Shown: positions 63,797 through 64,000 of the stretch, piece after piece
Layout of the letters: each line of letters opens with the position of its first letter
How positions within the stretch are numbered: the stretch's first letter is position 1
The notes under the pieces: generated by a model
What the model was told of the DNA's origin: nothing
Database searches by the model: none
What the model saw: only the letters and a program-made list of their open reading frames with translations
NCBI RefSeq assembly: GCF_900168195.1
Contig: NZ_FUYX01000016.1
Span: forward strand, 1-64,000
From: Allobosea thiooxidans
GTDB lineage: Bacteria > Pseudomonadota > Alphaproteobacteria > Rhizobiales > Beijerinckiaceae
Reading direction: 5' to 3'
Length of the DNA stretch: 64,000 nucleotides
Program-made: the position numbers and the translations under genes

Positions 63797-64000
63797 GCCT
63801 GCAAGCCAAAAAGCGGCCGGAAGGCCGCGTCCTGATGACCGCGCGCTGGGTGGTCGGACACAAGGACGGCCGCCACCGCCTCTACGAGAACGGCGAAGTC
63901 GTGTTCGAGAACGGCGAAGTCATTTTCGTCGGGCACGGCTTCCCGGGCGAGGTTGCCCGCCGCCTCGACTATGGCCATGCGCTGATCGGGCCGGGCTTCG
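63793..64000 (+). CDS. amidohydrolase, N-terminal fragment (runs off the window)
   Basis: GTG 63793 overlaps the upstream stop. The visible 69 residues (MTARWVVGHKDGRHRLYENG, then IFVGHGFPGE and ALIGPGF) are the N-terminal beta-sandwich leading to the barrel of chlorohydrolase/guanine-deaminase type amidohydrolases. The catalytic HxH lies beyond the window. A 15-bp direct repeat (63886-63900 and 63907-63921) doubles the peptide ENGEV. Function is likely linked to the preceding deaminase-family enzyme. Confidence 0.8.
   Translation, partial: MSLQAKKRPEGRVLMTARWVVGHKDGRHRLYENGEVVFENGEVIFVGHGFPGEVARRLDYGHALIGPGF

Overview
The window looks like the chromosome of a high-GC alphaproteobacterium of the Hyphomicrobiales (Rhizobiales), most plausibly a Bosea-type genome. 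This rests on the gene types, the strong G/C third-position bias, many dipeptide-type ABC importers, the long alphaproteobacterial UvrB, and several families of rhizobial-style intergenic palindromes. The genus is an inference, not a proof. No tRNA, rRNA or CRISPR array was recognised.

Region 1 (1-1693) is nested insertion sequences. An IS110/IS1111-type element, with a structured non-coding stretch after its transposase, sits inside the orfA of an IS3-type element that also carries a frameshift.

Region 2 (1711-23063) is a surface polysaccharide locus. It holds a hexapeptide acyltransferase, a fused glutaminase/PP-loop sugar amidotransferase, two flippase-like proteins, a DUF218 protein, two paralogous GT-C-like membrane proteins, a GT2, two GT4 enzymes and a UDP-glucuronate-type epimerase. 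It also holds a complete wbpA-wbpB-wbpD-wbpE set, which should make UDP-2,3-diacetamido-2,3-dideoxy-glucuronic acid. Base composition varies strongly within the locus, even inside one gene, as expected for a mosaic O-antigen or exopolysaccharide cluster.

Region 3 (23206-29047) is mostly housekeeping: glutamine-dependent NAD synthetase, a TerC/CBS membrane protein, a Tat-type L,D-transpeptidase-like lipoprotein, and a YeiH-family transporter. Region 4 (29308-34979) is a complete peptide-type ABC importer on the minus strand.

Region 5 (35454-44717) is the most interesting unit. An SDR, an IolG-like dehydrogenase and an inositol-monophosphatase-family enzyme are followed by an AfuABC-like importer (a family known to take up sugar phosphates) and a Na/Pi-PhoU protein of the phosphate-exporting YjbB type. 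Together they read as a candidate route for importing a phosphorylated polyol or sugar, removing and exporting the phosphate, and oxidising the polyol.

Region 6 (44875-57595) is a mixed series: YnfA, an HI0933-type flavoprotein, a small Gly/Cys secreted protein, UvrB, a low-GC DUF2971 gene, DUF2267, GNAT, methyltransferase, a DUF6152/small-membrane-protein pair, Nudix, NhaA, cytochrome c and an alpha/beta hydrolase with a tiny upstream ORF. Region 7 (57826-64000) is a GntR/FCD regulator divergent from a second peptide-type ABC importer, followed by a cytosine-deaminase-family hydrolase and the start of another amidohydrolase. This looks like uptake and hydrolysis of a small amide or N-heterocycle.
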